From positions 224,369 through 234,805 of the forward strand of contig MU130546.1 of assembly GCA_015039465.1 (NCBI GenBank): 10,437 nt of DNA, written 5' to 3'. The notes under the pieces were generated by a model that made no database searches, was not told the DNA's origin, and saw only the letters and a program-made list of their open reading frames with translations. The position numbers and the translations under genes were made by a program. This DNA comes from Phlegmacium glaucopus. Its lineage: Eukaryota; Basidiomycota; Agaricomycetes; Agaricales; Cortinariaceae. Positions 1-9,036 of this stretch are shown in pieces; position 1 is the stretch's first letter, and each line of letters opens with the position of its first letter.

Positions 1-1174
1 GTTCTTACGTCCTGGAAAGGGCCCTCGTCTTGCGTCGTGAATATAAATATAAGATATAAAGCCAACGTTAAGAGAAATATAAATTTCATGAGCTTGAACA
101 TACAAAAGGGAATCAAGCTTATAGTTGAATCAAGGGGAGGAGAACAAAAAGGAGATTCAGTGACTCCAGAAGGCTGAACAATGAAAGAAGAAGGCAAGGC
201 TTTAGTCCTGTGGAATCCTCGACCCGCCGTGTCGTGTATGCGACTCCGGTTGCAGGAAAGGCCCAATGACAAGGCCAAGGCAAGGCAGGCAAGGCCTCAT
301 TGAGGCTGCACTGAAGAGGAAACGAAATTTGAATTGTCATATAAGCTTGAGGTGTGGGTGAGGATACGTTTGAGCAAGATTTTGAAGGTTTTGTGTAAAT
401 GGCTATGTTCTTTAATACAGGGTGCTTTTGTGAGGGCAAGGGCTCCATCAACTTCTCCGATCAGTATAACTACTTGGAGCCTCATGATGCCTGCTTCAAC
501 TCAGAGGTTGATAAGTATAGTTAGTTGAGCAAAGGCGAAACTTAAGGGAGCCCTTTAGAAGTCGGTTCAGGTTAAGCCGACCGTCTGAATCTCTTGGGCT
601 TGGGAAGTGTCCATTCCTAGGATTCTTTGATTTTCGAAAAGAAAAGGTCACGTTCGAGATAAAGGCCTCGAGAAGGCTGTGTAAGGCTCTACTGAGGTTC
701 GCTCATTGGAAACGAGACAGGATAGAGGCCCTACAACGAGTCCTTACCAAGCTTGGACCTTAAAGGCCAGAGTGGCTGCTCGGAGGCAGAACCGAACTTC
801 TAACCCTAGAGAAGCAGTCGCTTGAAGTCAGGTTGAAGCCAGGAATGCTGCTCAGGCGGTTGTATCTTGTGCTTGAGTGGTTAGAGGCTTACTTCCTGCC
901 GGTTGCATAGAGGCTAATGAATCAGGGGTGAATAATCCATGGCTAGTGTGCTGACTGATGATGGGAAAGATGATGACAAAGAATAGTGGTAGTGGCGAAG
1001 AAGTGATAACGGGTTTGGAGTATAGTCGGAGGAACCGGAATGTCACGGAGAAGTCTTGGAGTTGAACATAGAAGGAGTAGTTCGGGATATAAGGGAAGGC
1101 ACTGTACGGAGTACGGACTACCGGAAACAGCTCCGACGGAGCTGGATTGGAGTAACGTATGACGGAATGTAACA
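1..1174. other. Gene-poor stretch, possible LTR-retroelement relic
   Basis: No reading frame here resembles a protein I recognise; the frames of about 60-110 residues on both strands are low-complexity and lack domain motifs. Read on the minus strand, the segment would begin TGTTACATTCC at 1174, which is how many fungal LTRs begin (TG...CA ends), and near the left edge it carries a TATA-like cluster (about 42-60) followed by a GC-rich stretch. Composition changes abruptly just right of this point, from mixed to strongly AT-rich. There is no second LTR, no primer-binding site and no pol motif in the window, so the retroelement reading is only a guess. A short perfect palindrome, agctccgacggagct, lies near 1129-1143. 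Confidence 0.2.
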
Positions 1175-1970
1175 ACACACAAAACAGTCAAAAACCCACA
1201 AAACCCATGCAAAACCTGTGCCATTCTCTATTTACTATTGACTAGAATTTTTTTTCAATACACTTTAGCTATTTATGCTAGATCTTGTGTATTTGACACT
1301 TACATAAAGAATGAAGGGATAATGGGTAAGTAAGATCCATGGACCTTAATTAAGAAGGTACAACAATTTTTAATTACCAAACTTTCAGTTTTTGGAGATA
1401 ATTTAAAATTAAGCTTTTCCAGAGATATGAAGAAATAGAATTTAGAAAATGCAACAGAAAAAATTGGCTTTGGAGAATGTAGGTGGTCTTGTATGCATCT
1501 AGTTATGGGTCCCAGAAGATTAAATAAATAATTTAGTTGGTGAATGGATGGTTTTTACTGATTTTTAGAGGTAAAGAAAATCCTTTCCTGTAAGGGCAGC
1601 TATGACTTGGTCAAGGAACTAGCAGGGGATCCTAAGTCATTTTATTGTCAACTACAACACAGACAACAGGAGGGAAACAGGTTTTATCTTATTTTCCATT
1701 GTATTTTCATTTTAAACTCAATTCAATCCTCTAGTCTTTATTGGATGCTATCATTTTACTGATGAGAGGCACCAGGCTGTTGTAGGATTCTATGCCTATA
1801 GGCATCATTTAGTTTATTGGAGCATTTTTATTTGTTAGCACCTATTATATGGCTTCACCACAGAAGGGGCAATTGTAGAATTACAAAAATTACATATATA
1901 AAAAGAAAGGCATGTACTATTATGAAAACTAACCATGCTCTGCCAGAAGTTCAAGAAGTTTAAGATCCTA
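1175..1970. other. AT-rich intergenic, 3' flank of the NACHT-WD40 gene
   Basis: No open reading frame of note on either strand. The sequence is AT-rich, like the neighbouring gene, and probably contains that gene's 3' UTR (read on the minus strand from 1970 downwards); I see no clear AATAAA-type signal. A 14-bp perfect palindrome, atgcctataggcat, lies at 1792-1805. Nothing else is supportable. Confidence 0.5.
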
Positions 1971-4900
1971 CTAGCATTGAAACTATTTCAGAGTAATTTT
2001 TGAGCAATGAGGTATTAATGTGGAGTATAAAGACCATACATACCTTTAAGAGCAAAACTTCCCCTGAAGCATATCCAAGGCATATTTTGGATAAATGATA
2101 TCTTATAACTGATGGCTTACAAAAAGGAGGTGGGACCCAGATTTTCTGGAGGTTCATGGTGTGGAATATTGTGTCTTTGTATATGTCAAGGAAAGATAAT
2201 TCAGAGGTGACATGAACTTGGCCATCAAAGCCACTGTAGACAAAAATTCCATCAGGAATTGATGATACAACAGATAACTGATTATTATCAGATAAAGGTG
2301 GAACAGAAGAATGTTTTTTAAGCTGCTCTTTTATGGCTGTATCCCAGATCTGTGTGTGAGCATAAGATGCAGACACAATGCACATATGATTAGAAGAGAA
2401 GACAGCAGACTTGACCCAACTTGAATGTCCTTTGAGTTCTGCTTCACACTCTCCTGTGGCTGTATTCCAGATCCTTGTGGTGTGATCACGAGATGTAGAC
2501 ACAATATGCATACTATCAGAAGAGAAAACAGCAGACTTGACCCAATTTGAATGCCCTTTGAGTTCTGCCTCACACTCTCCTGTGGTTGTATTCCAGATCC
2601 TTGCAGTGTGATCACCAGATGCAGACACAATATGCTTACCATCAGGAGAGAAGACAGCAGAGTTGACCCAATTTAAGTGTCCTTTGAGTTCTGCCTCACA
2701 CCTTCCTGTGGCTGTATTCCAGATCCTTGCAGTGCAATCATCAGATGCAGACACAATATGCATACAATCAGGAGAGAAGACAGCAGAAATGACCCAACCT
2801 GAATGTCCTTTGAGTTCTGCTTCACACTCTCCTGTGGCTGTATTCCAGATTCTTGCAGTGTGGTCATACGATGTAGACACAATATGCATACCATCAGGAG
2901 AGAAGGCAGCAGACTTGACCCTATTTGAATGTCCTTTGAGTTCTGCCTCACACTCTCCTGTGGCTGTATTCCAGATCCTTGCAGTGTGATCATGAGATGT
3001 AGACACAATATGCATGCCATCAGGAGAGAAGACAGCAGATGTGACTAAATTTGAATGTCCCTTGAGTTCTGCCTCACAGTCTGCAGCTGTATTCCAGATC
3101 CTTGCAGTATGATCACCAGATGCTGACACAATATGCATACCATCAGGAGAGAAGACAGCAGATTTGACCCAATTTGAATGTCCTTTGAGTTCTGCCTTAC
3201 ACTCTCCTGTAGTTGTATTCCAGATCCTTGCAGTGAAATCATCAGATGCAGACACAATATGCATACAATCAGGAGAGAAGACAGCAGACTTGACCCAACC
3301 TGAATGCCCTTTGAGTACTGCTTCACACTCTCCTGTAGTTGTATTCCAGATCCTTGCAGTGAAATCATCAGATGCAGACACAATATGCATACTATCAGGA
3401 GAGAAGACAGCAGCATTGATACTATCTGAATGTCCTTTGAGTTCTGCCTCACACTCTCTTGTGGCTGTATTCCATATTCTTGCAGTGTGATCACGAGATG
3501 CAGACACAATATGCATGCCATCAGGAGAGAAGACAGCAGATGTGATTGATCTTGAATGTCCTTTGAGTTCTGCCTCACACTCTCCTGTAATTGTATTCCA
3601 GAGCCTTGCAGTGCAATCTCCAGATGCAGAGACAATGTGCATACCATCAGGAGAGAAGACAGCAGAGATGACCTGATCTAAATGTCCATTGAGTTCTGCC
3701 TCACATTCTCCTGTGGCTGTATTCCAGATCCTTGCAGTGTGATCATAAGATGTAGACACAATATGCATACCATCAAGAGAGAAGACAGCAGAGTTGACTG
3801 ATTTTGAATGTCCTCTGAGATCTGCCTCACACTCTCCTGTGGCTGTATTCCAGATTCTTGCAGTGTGATCACGAGATGCAGACACAATATGCATACCATC
3901 AGGAGAGAAGACAGCAGATGTGACTAAATTTAAATGTCCCTTGAGTTCTGCCTCACACTCTCCTGTGGCTGTATTCCAGATTCTTGCAGTGTGGTCATGA
4001 GATGCAGACACAATATGCATGCTATCATAAGAGAAGACAGCAGACTGAACCACACCTGAATGTCCCATAACTACTTCAGATAAGCTCCATGCTTTCCTCC
4101 TTCCCCAACAGAGCTTCCATGGACAATCCACCCTACTGCCATATATTTTCCAAATATCAGATTTCTCTGGAAGCCATGCAAGAGCTGAAGGACATCCTTC
4201 AAGACTAGTATTTCTGATAAAATCAAAATTTTCTTTTAGAAACCGTTCAGCATCAATCACTGTTGTTACCAAGAGCTTTGGGGTCTGATTTCCATCATAA
4301 GTGCAATTCACTAATAGCCATCAAAATCACTTACCTTGGTCCAAATTTCTAGTTTCTGCAGTGAATGCATTGCAACTCCTAACTTTCCCAAAATGCTTAA
4401 ACAATCCATCCATCGCAGAAGATGTCTTTGGAAGAAATGCTTCAATTCAGCAAATTCATTGTTGCTGTCTGCATAGGTGAAATGAGAGGCCCAGTTGCTA
4501 CATGCATATGCAAGAGATTCAGATATCTCCCCACATTTCCTCTCTGCTAAGTAAGATATCTTTTCTTCCTGTGACCATTCTTTCTCCATCAAGGATAGAC
4601 ACTTAAGTGCTAGATGTTTATGAGAGACACAAGGATTAAGATAGTGCTTTGTGGAGAAGATTTGATTACTGATGAAATCATAGAAGGAAGCATGGAATAT
4701 TGAAATGTGCTTAGCAGAATGTTGAGATGATGGAATATGTATTAAAGAATGAAGGGAAGAAAGTGCTGCATCAACTTGTTCTAAGGGTATTTGCATCAGA
4801 AGACTGATGGCAGTCATAGACAGAGGGTTATAGGCATATACAACAGCTTCAAGAACCATGTCTATATCTGACCTTTCCCTAGGATTTGTAGAGTCATAGG

Positions 4901-6422
4901 CAGCATTCAAAATTCTTTCATAAAGAGCATGTAGTGGTTGGATGAGACCAGGTGTTGTTTCCAATGTGAAATTAACTACTTCCAAAAGACGCTGAGGCAT
5001 GCTAGAGCTACCTCTCTGAGCAATATACTTGCAGACAGTTGCTGCATAAATGAACAAAGTTCCAGACATCCCAACAAGGCTGTCAAGTTCAGCCTGAGGT
5101 GGCCAATTATGCTGATTATACTTGGTTTGGCCACCAACCAAGCATGCTTTAATGTAAAGCTCAATATCAGCCTTTACAATCTCCTTTTCAACCTCATGCA
5201 GGATGAAATTAGAATGATTCAAAGAACCATCAAAAGTCTCCATCACCACTATTTCTGGGCGACTAGTGATGAAAAACTTGACAGGAAGAGATTTACTGTG
5301 CTTTAATATCACAGAAAGCAACTCAGCCACAAGGGACTGGTCAGAGCACTCATCCAGAGCATCAAGAACAATAACTAGGACAATTACTCCTTCTCTAGTA
5401 TCCCTGTATGCAGCAGTGAGTGGTCTAACAATGAAATTCAGGAATTGTTTGGTAATCCTCCAAGATTTGCAGTCAGGATTGGCTTCCACTACATCCAGGA
5501 TTAGTCGGGACAGAGAGGGAAGATACCCACTGGCAGCCAACTGAAGACAGATGGTGGGGATAATGCAACGAACATCACTGGTATCAACCCGAAGATGAGA
5601 AGAGAAGAAGGTACCACCAAGGGATTCTGTTTCATGAAGGATTTGACTGAACGAGTAAGCAATTGTCGTCTTGCCGGTTCCAGCCATCCCGTTGAGCCAG
5701 TATACCTTTGTGGCTGTATTATCACTTGCCCACACTCGCAGTGTGTGAAGGATTGCCTTGCGAGTGTTCACCGTACATGCATTGCGTGGAGCAGGAGATG
5801 CTGCGTCGTATTCTGCAAACTCAGCGCGAGGTAAAAGATTATCACGTAGTGCAGCCTGTGAATTAGGTTTTAACGATGACGGTCCCAATCCGAAGATTAT
5901 ACATGCTCACTAAAATTTGAGGCCTTGTCTGGACCTGAGAGGAAGATAGAACTGTTAATTACACAGATTGTCGTTTATGCTGCTAGAGTGATACTTACAC
6001 TACTGGCCATGGTAATGTTCGGTTGTGCCATGTATATATTGTGAACACCTTGAAAGAGAGGCATTGGACTATGGGTGTTTGGAGACTAGATGGGCAGTAC
6101 TTAGTGGCGACGGTGTTGATCGCAAGATGAATACTGACCGTGGGTAGCGTCTCTGGTGCCGAGCTACCAACCGAACCAACTTGCCTTCGCACAGCAGGTA
6201 AATTTGGAGGGGACACTGTGGATACTTCTGTACTCGCAACCCCTATGGTAGGTAGGTGATCGACGCCGGCCACAGGGATCATATTGAGTGGTGTACCACT
6301 TGAAAGTATGAGGATGTCAAGTAAGGATCAACGAATGTCGGACGACACGATTCATTTACTCACCTTGTTCCTGCTGCCAGTCCATCTGTCGCTGCCATAT
6401 GGTCATCAGGCATTGATTCCAT
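1971..6422 (-). CDS. NACHT-WD40 STAND NTPase (NLR-like, HET-E/HNWD type)
   Basis: Predicted intracellular signal-transducing ATPase/GTPase of the fungal NLR class. Model, minus strand: 6422-6364, 6298-6139, 6085-5999, 5934-5911, 5855-4335, 4284-2044, 1982-1971; 4,104 nt, about 1,367 residues. All six introns are GT-AG, 50-65 nt, and keep frame. Residues 1-110 are a Ser/Thr/Pro-rich leader. The NACHT domain has Walker A GMAGTGKTT (about 166-174), Walker B LVIVLDALDEC (about 270-280) and an ITSRPE sensor-like motif (about 306-311). A helical region follows, then an AERFLKENFDFI-type linker and WD40 repeats at about 691-1274, then a tail ending FQC-stop. The main exons are long, intact ORFs, so expression is likely. 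The first three exons are less certain: no alternative ATG opens the NACHT frame directly (its ORF begins after a TGA with only TTG), so splicing is required, and an internal ATG at 6064 is a fallback start. No recognisable N-terminal effector domain (HeLo, HET, PNP, lipase) is visible. Non-self recognition is inferred from Podospora HNWD proteins. Confidence 0.88.
1983..2043 (-). other. Intron 6 of the NACHT-WD40 gene
   Basis: 61 nt. Donor GTATGT after GEVLLLK, branch-like CTGAA, acceptor AAATAG; phase 0. The last exon then encodes only FQC and a TAG stop at 1971-1973. If the intron is retained the protein reads through to a stop at 1960-1962 with a different hydrophobic tail. Confidence 0.6.
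2314..4065 (-). repeat. WD40 repeat array, 14 near-identical units
   Basis: Fourteen coding repeats of 126 bp (42 residues, GH...DHTARIW...CEAELK), minus strand, first unit starting at 4065 and last at 2430. Thirteen are well formed; unit 8 is one codon shorter (NTAADCEAE instead of NTATGECEAE) and unit 14 is degenerate (SSNHMC, AHTQIWD, 39 residues). Most differences fall at positions 4, 5, 7, 23 and 25 counted from the GH pair; the rest is nearly invariant, also in DNA. Fourteen units fit two seven-bladed propellers. Such identity implies recent duplication or ongoing exchange between units. Confidence 0.92.
4285..4334 (-). other. Intron 5, joins NACHT and WD40 coding parts
   Basis: 50 nt. 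Donor GTAAGT directly after EIWTK, branch-like CTTAT, acceptor AATCAG; phase 0 on both sides. Removal fuses the NACHT frame (which otherwise stops at a TAG inside the intron) to the WD40 frame, which has no ATG near its beginning. An AAG acceptor six bases further on would also keep frame, removing Thr-Pro-Lys. Confidence 0.85.
5196..5710 (-). other. NACHT NTPase domain
   Basis: The P-loop GMAGTGKTT lies at 5664-5690, preceded by the VYWLN strand typical of basidiomycete NACHT proteins. The Walker B strand VIVLDALDEC is followed by an ITSRPE motif. The acidic pair after the LDALDE strand and the Lys-Thr of the P-loop are intact, so nucleotide binding and hydrolysis look possible. Downstream (to about 4335) is a helical segment with no catalytic motif, as in other STAND proteins. 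Confidence 0.85.
5856..5910 (-). other. Intron 4 of the NACHT-WD40 gene
   Basis: 55 nt. Donor GTGAGC, branch-like CCTAATTC close to the TTCACAG acceptor; phase 0. It leaves a 24-nt microexon (5911-5934, VQTRPQIL) between introns 3 and 4. Skipping the microexon would also keep frame. Confidence 0.65.
5935..5998 (-). other. Intron 3 of the NACHT-WD40 gene
   Basis: 64 nt. Textbook donor GTAAGT, branch-like TTAAC, pyrimidine tract and CTCTCAG acceptor; phase 0. Without removal the leader frame stops within the intron. Confidence 0.7.
6086..6138 (-). other. Intron 2 of the NACHT-WD40 gene
   Basis: 53 nt. Donor GTCAGT, branch-like CACTAAGT, acceptor ATCTAG; phase 0. It joins ETLPT to SPNTHSPMPLFQGVHNIY. 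A rival pairing (donor GTAGCT near 6164, acceptor TTTCAAG near 6051) also keeps frame but is 119 nt, atypically long here. Confidence 0.5.
6299..6363 (-). other. Intron 1 of the NACHT-WD40 gene
   Basis: 65 nt. Strong donor GTGAGT, branch-like CTTAC/CTTGAC, acceptor TTTCAAG. It splits an AGT (Ser) codon after 19 codons. Joining here extends the frame directly into the open stretch beginning SGTPLNMIPV. Confidence 0.6.
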
Positions 6423-6568
6423 ATCGATCGACGATGGTGTTAGTGGGCGCAACAGATCAGAGATTAGAAAGAGGAGTTAACTCCCTCTTGATAGATCGAG
6501 CAACTTTGTCTATGCGATGTCTCTTAGACCCACTTTCGTCCGATGATGATGATAGCCAAGAGTGAGCG
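6423..6568 (-). other. Coding-like N-terminal segment, one base out of frame
   Basis: Directly upstream of the chosen ATG, minus strand, two frames read like one disordered plus basic protein segment: 6568-6460 gives SSSSDESGSKRHRIDKVAR... ending LTPLSNL before a TGA at 6457-6459; one base later, 6458-6423 continues DLLRPLTPSSID straight into MESMPDD of the NACHT gene. A single-base change near 6459 would merge them. A CTTAG acceptor-like site lies just before the segment (6569-6573). It may be a decayed or mis-sequenced first exon, or 5' UTR that looks coding by chance. No ATG opens it within its own ORF. Confidence 0.35.
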
Positions 6569-6786
6569 CTAAGCGTTGTTCAACGTGTGGCTGTACAATT
6601 TTGCACTTCCCACGATGTAGTTCCACGCATTCGAGCAGTTGATAGTTGAACACGATGGTATTTACAATGACCTTTGAATATTTGAATACTAGCGTACCGT
6701 ACGACGAGTTTCGAAATATGATCGTGATGACGACAATTGATGCATTACTGATGATTGATGTTAACCAAAGCCGAGATAAATCAAAC
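6569..6786. other. Spacer between ADH pseudogene and NACHT-WD40 gene
   Basis: No ORF that I recognise. It should contain the promoter or first intron of the NACHT-WD40 gene, read on the minus strand, but I see no convincing TATA box or initiator. The plus-strand frame at 6284-6565 is antisense to the leader exons and their upstream extension and is not credited. Confidence 0.35.
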
Positions 6787-7556
6787 TCAACCAAAGAACC
6801 GTAGTGCTTGATCCATGGACAACACAACACGACCAGCAATTCTGCTTTGAACAAGCCCCCCGCAAATGTTTCGTCAAAAATCAAAAATGATCAACGAGCC
6901 ACAACACAGCACTTCACAATATCAGCCGTTTCGATAGCCTCGATGGCATCCTGACGGTTATCCCGTTTTATTTTTGTTCTTGTATACAGAAAAGAAAATG
7001 GGAAACATAAAGGTCGTCCGTTGTCATAAGTAATCCATAGCCGCAGAGTAAGCCGAACTCCAAAGCAATGGGTAAGCTCGCAATGGAATGATGTAAGGAA
7101 AACACCGCTTCGGCGGGAATGATTGCGGCATGTACAGCACGGCCATCCGTAGCTTTCTTCATATCTGCGACGATACACTCGGACTCGGCGAAATCTATCC
7201 GGTGGTCAGCGCCGAGAGCATCGCACAGCTTGCTCTTTGCTTCACCAGTATCGATGGCGATAACGCGACGACCCATTTACTTCGCATATTGTACGGCAAT
7301 GATAGTTGGAAGTATAGGCTAGACGTACCAAGATGGTCTAAGCCTCCGCCGTCGAATCACCTGGGCTAATCTCGCTACACTTGAGCGCACGGTAAACGGT
7401 AAGGCCCTGATAATGATAAAAAGTTAGAAGATGAAATTTTAAGATGAAATACCTCTCACGACACACAGGATCAAGGGCAGCAGCAGCACTTTTAAGGCTG
7501 TTCGGGGGTGGCAGTGACAGCGTGAACACAGGCACGTAAGCAGTGAAAGAAGATGC
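6787..7556 (-). pseudogene. Zinc-type alcohol dehydrogenase, truncated and broken
   Basis: A decayed member of the medium-chain zinc alcohol dehydrogenases (NAD-dependent alcohol/aldehyde interconversion). Fragments appear in family order on the minus strand: SFTAYVPVFTLSLP...LKSAAAA (7556-7461), an intron-like 7459-7407 (GTGAGA...CTAAC...CAG), GLTVYRALKCSEISPGD (7406-7356), GGGLDHL (about 7340-7320), VQYAK then an in-frame TAA at 7277-7279, MGRRVIAIDTGEAKSKLCDA through KKATDGRAVHAA (7276-7124), NRQDAIEAIETADIVKC (near 6959-6905) and IAGRVVLSMD (near 6837), with a TGA at 6787-6789. The N-terminal half, including the catalytic zinc ligands, is absent. The stretch between ISPGD and GGG, normally the nucleotide-binding glycine loop, is shortened by a frameshifting deletion. 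At least four frame changes make a functional product implausible. Confidence 0.85.
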
Positions 7557-7759
7557 CAATAAGTACTCACTCGGTTTGAGATTCTCGAAATCTACCACAT
7601 ATTTTTGCTGGTAACATACCAAAATCGTGACAAAAAGTTGCGGTTTGGCAATTTAAACACGCTGGGACAGATGCAACTTCCTAATCATTCAATGATCCAG
7701 CAAGTTATCGATGGCATTGTTAATCACTGTAAGAAGAGCGAAGTGAGTCGAAGGGGTTG
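7557..7759. other. Junction between two pseudogene fragments
   Basis: No coding match on either strand. The minus-strand ORF that begins at 7622 has an unrecognised first 22 residues before the ADH similarity starts, and the kinase similarity from the right has ended by 7760. A weak trace of a FunK1-like INNAI motif can be read near 7715-7700 in another frame, too short to claim. The deletion that removed the kinase C-terminus and the dehydrogenase N-terminus probably has its endpoint here. Confidence 0.4.
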
Positions 7760-8642
7760 GTTCGAGTGAAGTATTCCTCGATCACAGAGTGCCTTGTGAG
7801 CTGAAAGGTAATTAGAGATGATTGTAACCGGTAATTAAAAAAATTTCACCTTGGAGGGCAGAACGGAAACCAGTTAGCAGCTCAAGTTCTAAAATATACT
7901 CCCATAGAGGACGCCCAACAGTAGCAAGAACGAGACGGTGAAGAACCTGAACAAGAGTCGGTGGATCAATGTCCAAATCATGAACAGTTTTGCAGTGCAG
8001 ATTCTGTGCGGTGATGGGGTACCCAACAGACCAAACATCGCCACCGCATTCAAACTTGGCCACTTCTCCGGGAGGTTGATCGATCAACAAGGAGATATTG
8101 GACTCAGATGCCCTGGCAATGCTGCGCCAGGCCGTCTTCATGATCGTCTCATTCCCTCGCAGGTATGAACACTCATTATGACCCACAACATACTCACGAA
8201 CACGCCAGACATTGGTACCAAGAGCGAAAGACTCCCGTTGGTCTTCTGGAATTTATGAGTGGTGGCTTGGTCAAAATCAGCTATCATGATGTAGCTGAAC
8301 AATCGTACATACCTGCAATAAAGAATCAGAGCAAACGTTGGCCTTATCCTCGTACTCCTCTTCCTCCAAGACATCTGGCGTCTCCTTTGAGGCTTTTTTT
8401 ACTAACAACGACAAAGTATCTATATCCCTTGTAATCTCAACCTTGAAGGATGCTGCGCGCGTCGCTACGAAATTGTTGTCGACCTGATTAACTTGCAGAG
8501 GCCTAAACACGGCAGGGTCATCGTAGACAATTTTACCAAAAAAATCAGTCTTTATCGCGTCTCGATCGGACCCGACATGAGATTCGACAAGACTGTTCAG
8601 TAAATTGGAGCCTAGGGACACAGGAGTCGTGTTGGCCATCAT
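7760..8642 (-). pseudogene. FunK1 fungal protein kinase, degenerate
   Basis: A relic of FunK1, the Agaricomycete-expanded protein kinase family. It opens at 8642 (MMANTTPVSLGSNLL...) with a 110-residue N-terminal exon including IVYDDPAVFRPLQ, ending at a GTATGT donor at 8312. The core then reads ADFDQATTHKFQKTN in one frame and, after a frame break near 8233-8240, RESFALGTNVWRVREYVVGHN, followed by IDQPPGEVAKFECGGDVW and VLHRLVLATVGRPLWEY...ELLTGFRSALQ, the characteristic FunK1 stretch. An intron at 7849-7801 (GTGAAA...TTTCAG) joins ALQ to AHKALCDRGILH. There the HRD catalytic motif should follow, but the sequence reads HSN and soon stops; the DFG region and C-lobe are missing. The 32-nt gap after the first exon is short for an intron and the usual middle region is absent, so internal deletion is likely. 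Confidence 0.82.
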
Positions 8643-9036
8643 GAAATTGAGCCAGTACGCGTTATGATGGACGTTACATAATCACTTTCACTTTCGCGTT
8701 CTCAACTTCCTCCTATAGAAGCTGAGACATGAGTAGTTTCTTTTATTTGTTTGTTGCAATAGGTAACATTTACCTAGACATTTATTAATTTGTTATGAAG
8801 TCCCGTCGCTTTTCTAATGGGAAGATAAGAAAGTATCGTTTGAATCTCCCTCTATAATACCAGATAGCAAAGCCCGCCATTGGCAAGCTATTATTATAGA
8901 TAAATTGACCTTTCGGCTGAAAAAAGGTTAGACCAGTCAGCTATTTACCTAACAATTTCAGTCGACTGACCAAAGCTCGTCGCATCGTCATAAGAAATCA
9001 TAACTTCTGGGGAGGTCTTTACACTCCCCCACATTT
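8643..9036. other. Intergenic, nothing recognisable
   Basis: AT-rich sequence upstream of the kinase pseudogene. No ORF, tRNA-like fold or clear promoter element seen. It ends where GC-rich repeated motifs begin. Confidence 0.5.

Noticed and set aside
2331..3899. Several repetitive ORFs of about 70-200 residues on both strands across the WD40 array
   Set aside because: They are other-frame or antisense readings of the 126-bp repeat, which is stop-poor and a multiple of three; they carry no motif of their own.
4938..5834. Plus-strand ORFs of about 80-120 residues opposite the NACHT exon
   Set aside because: Antisense to an intact domain-coding exon, with no recognisable domain.
4311..5888. 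NACHT ORF as an independent gene starting at 5888
   Set aside because: Its start is TTG immediately after an in-frame TGA; good splice sites on both sides connect it to the leader and the WD40 exon.
6284..6565. Plus-strand ORF of 93 residues
   Set aside because: It is antisense to the leader exon, first intron and upstream coding-like segment of the NACHT-WD40 gene; its Asp run is the complement of the Ser run on the other strand.
6510..6884. Minus-strand ORF of 124 residues
   Set aside because: Its first part is a shifted reading of the ADH C-terminus and its end a shifted reading of the Ser-rich segment; no independent similarity.
8165..8434. Plus-strand ORF of 89 residues
   Set aside because: Antisense to the FunK1 relic; no supporting motif.
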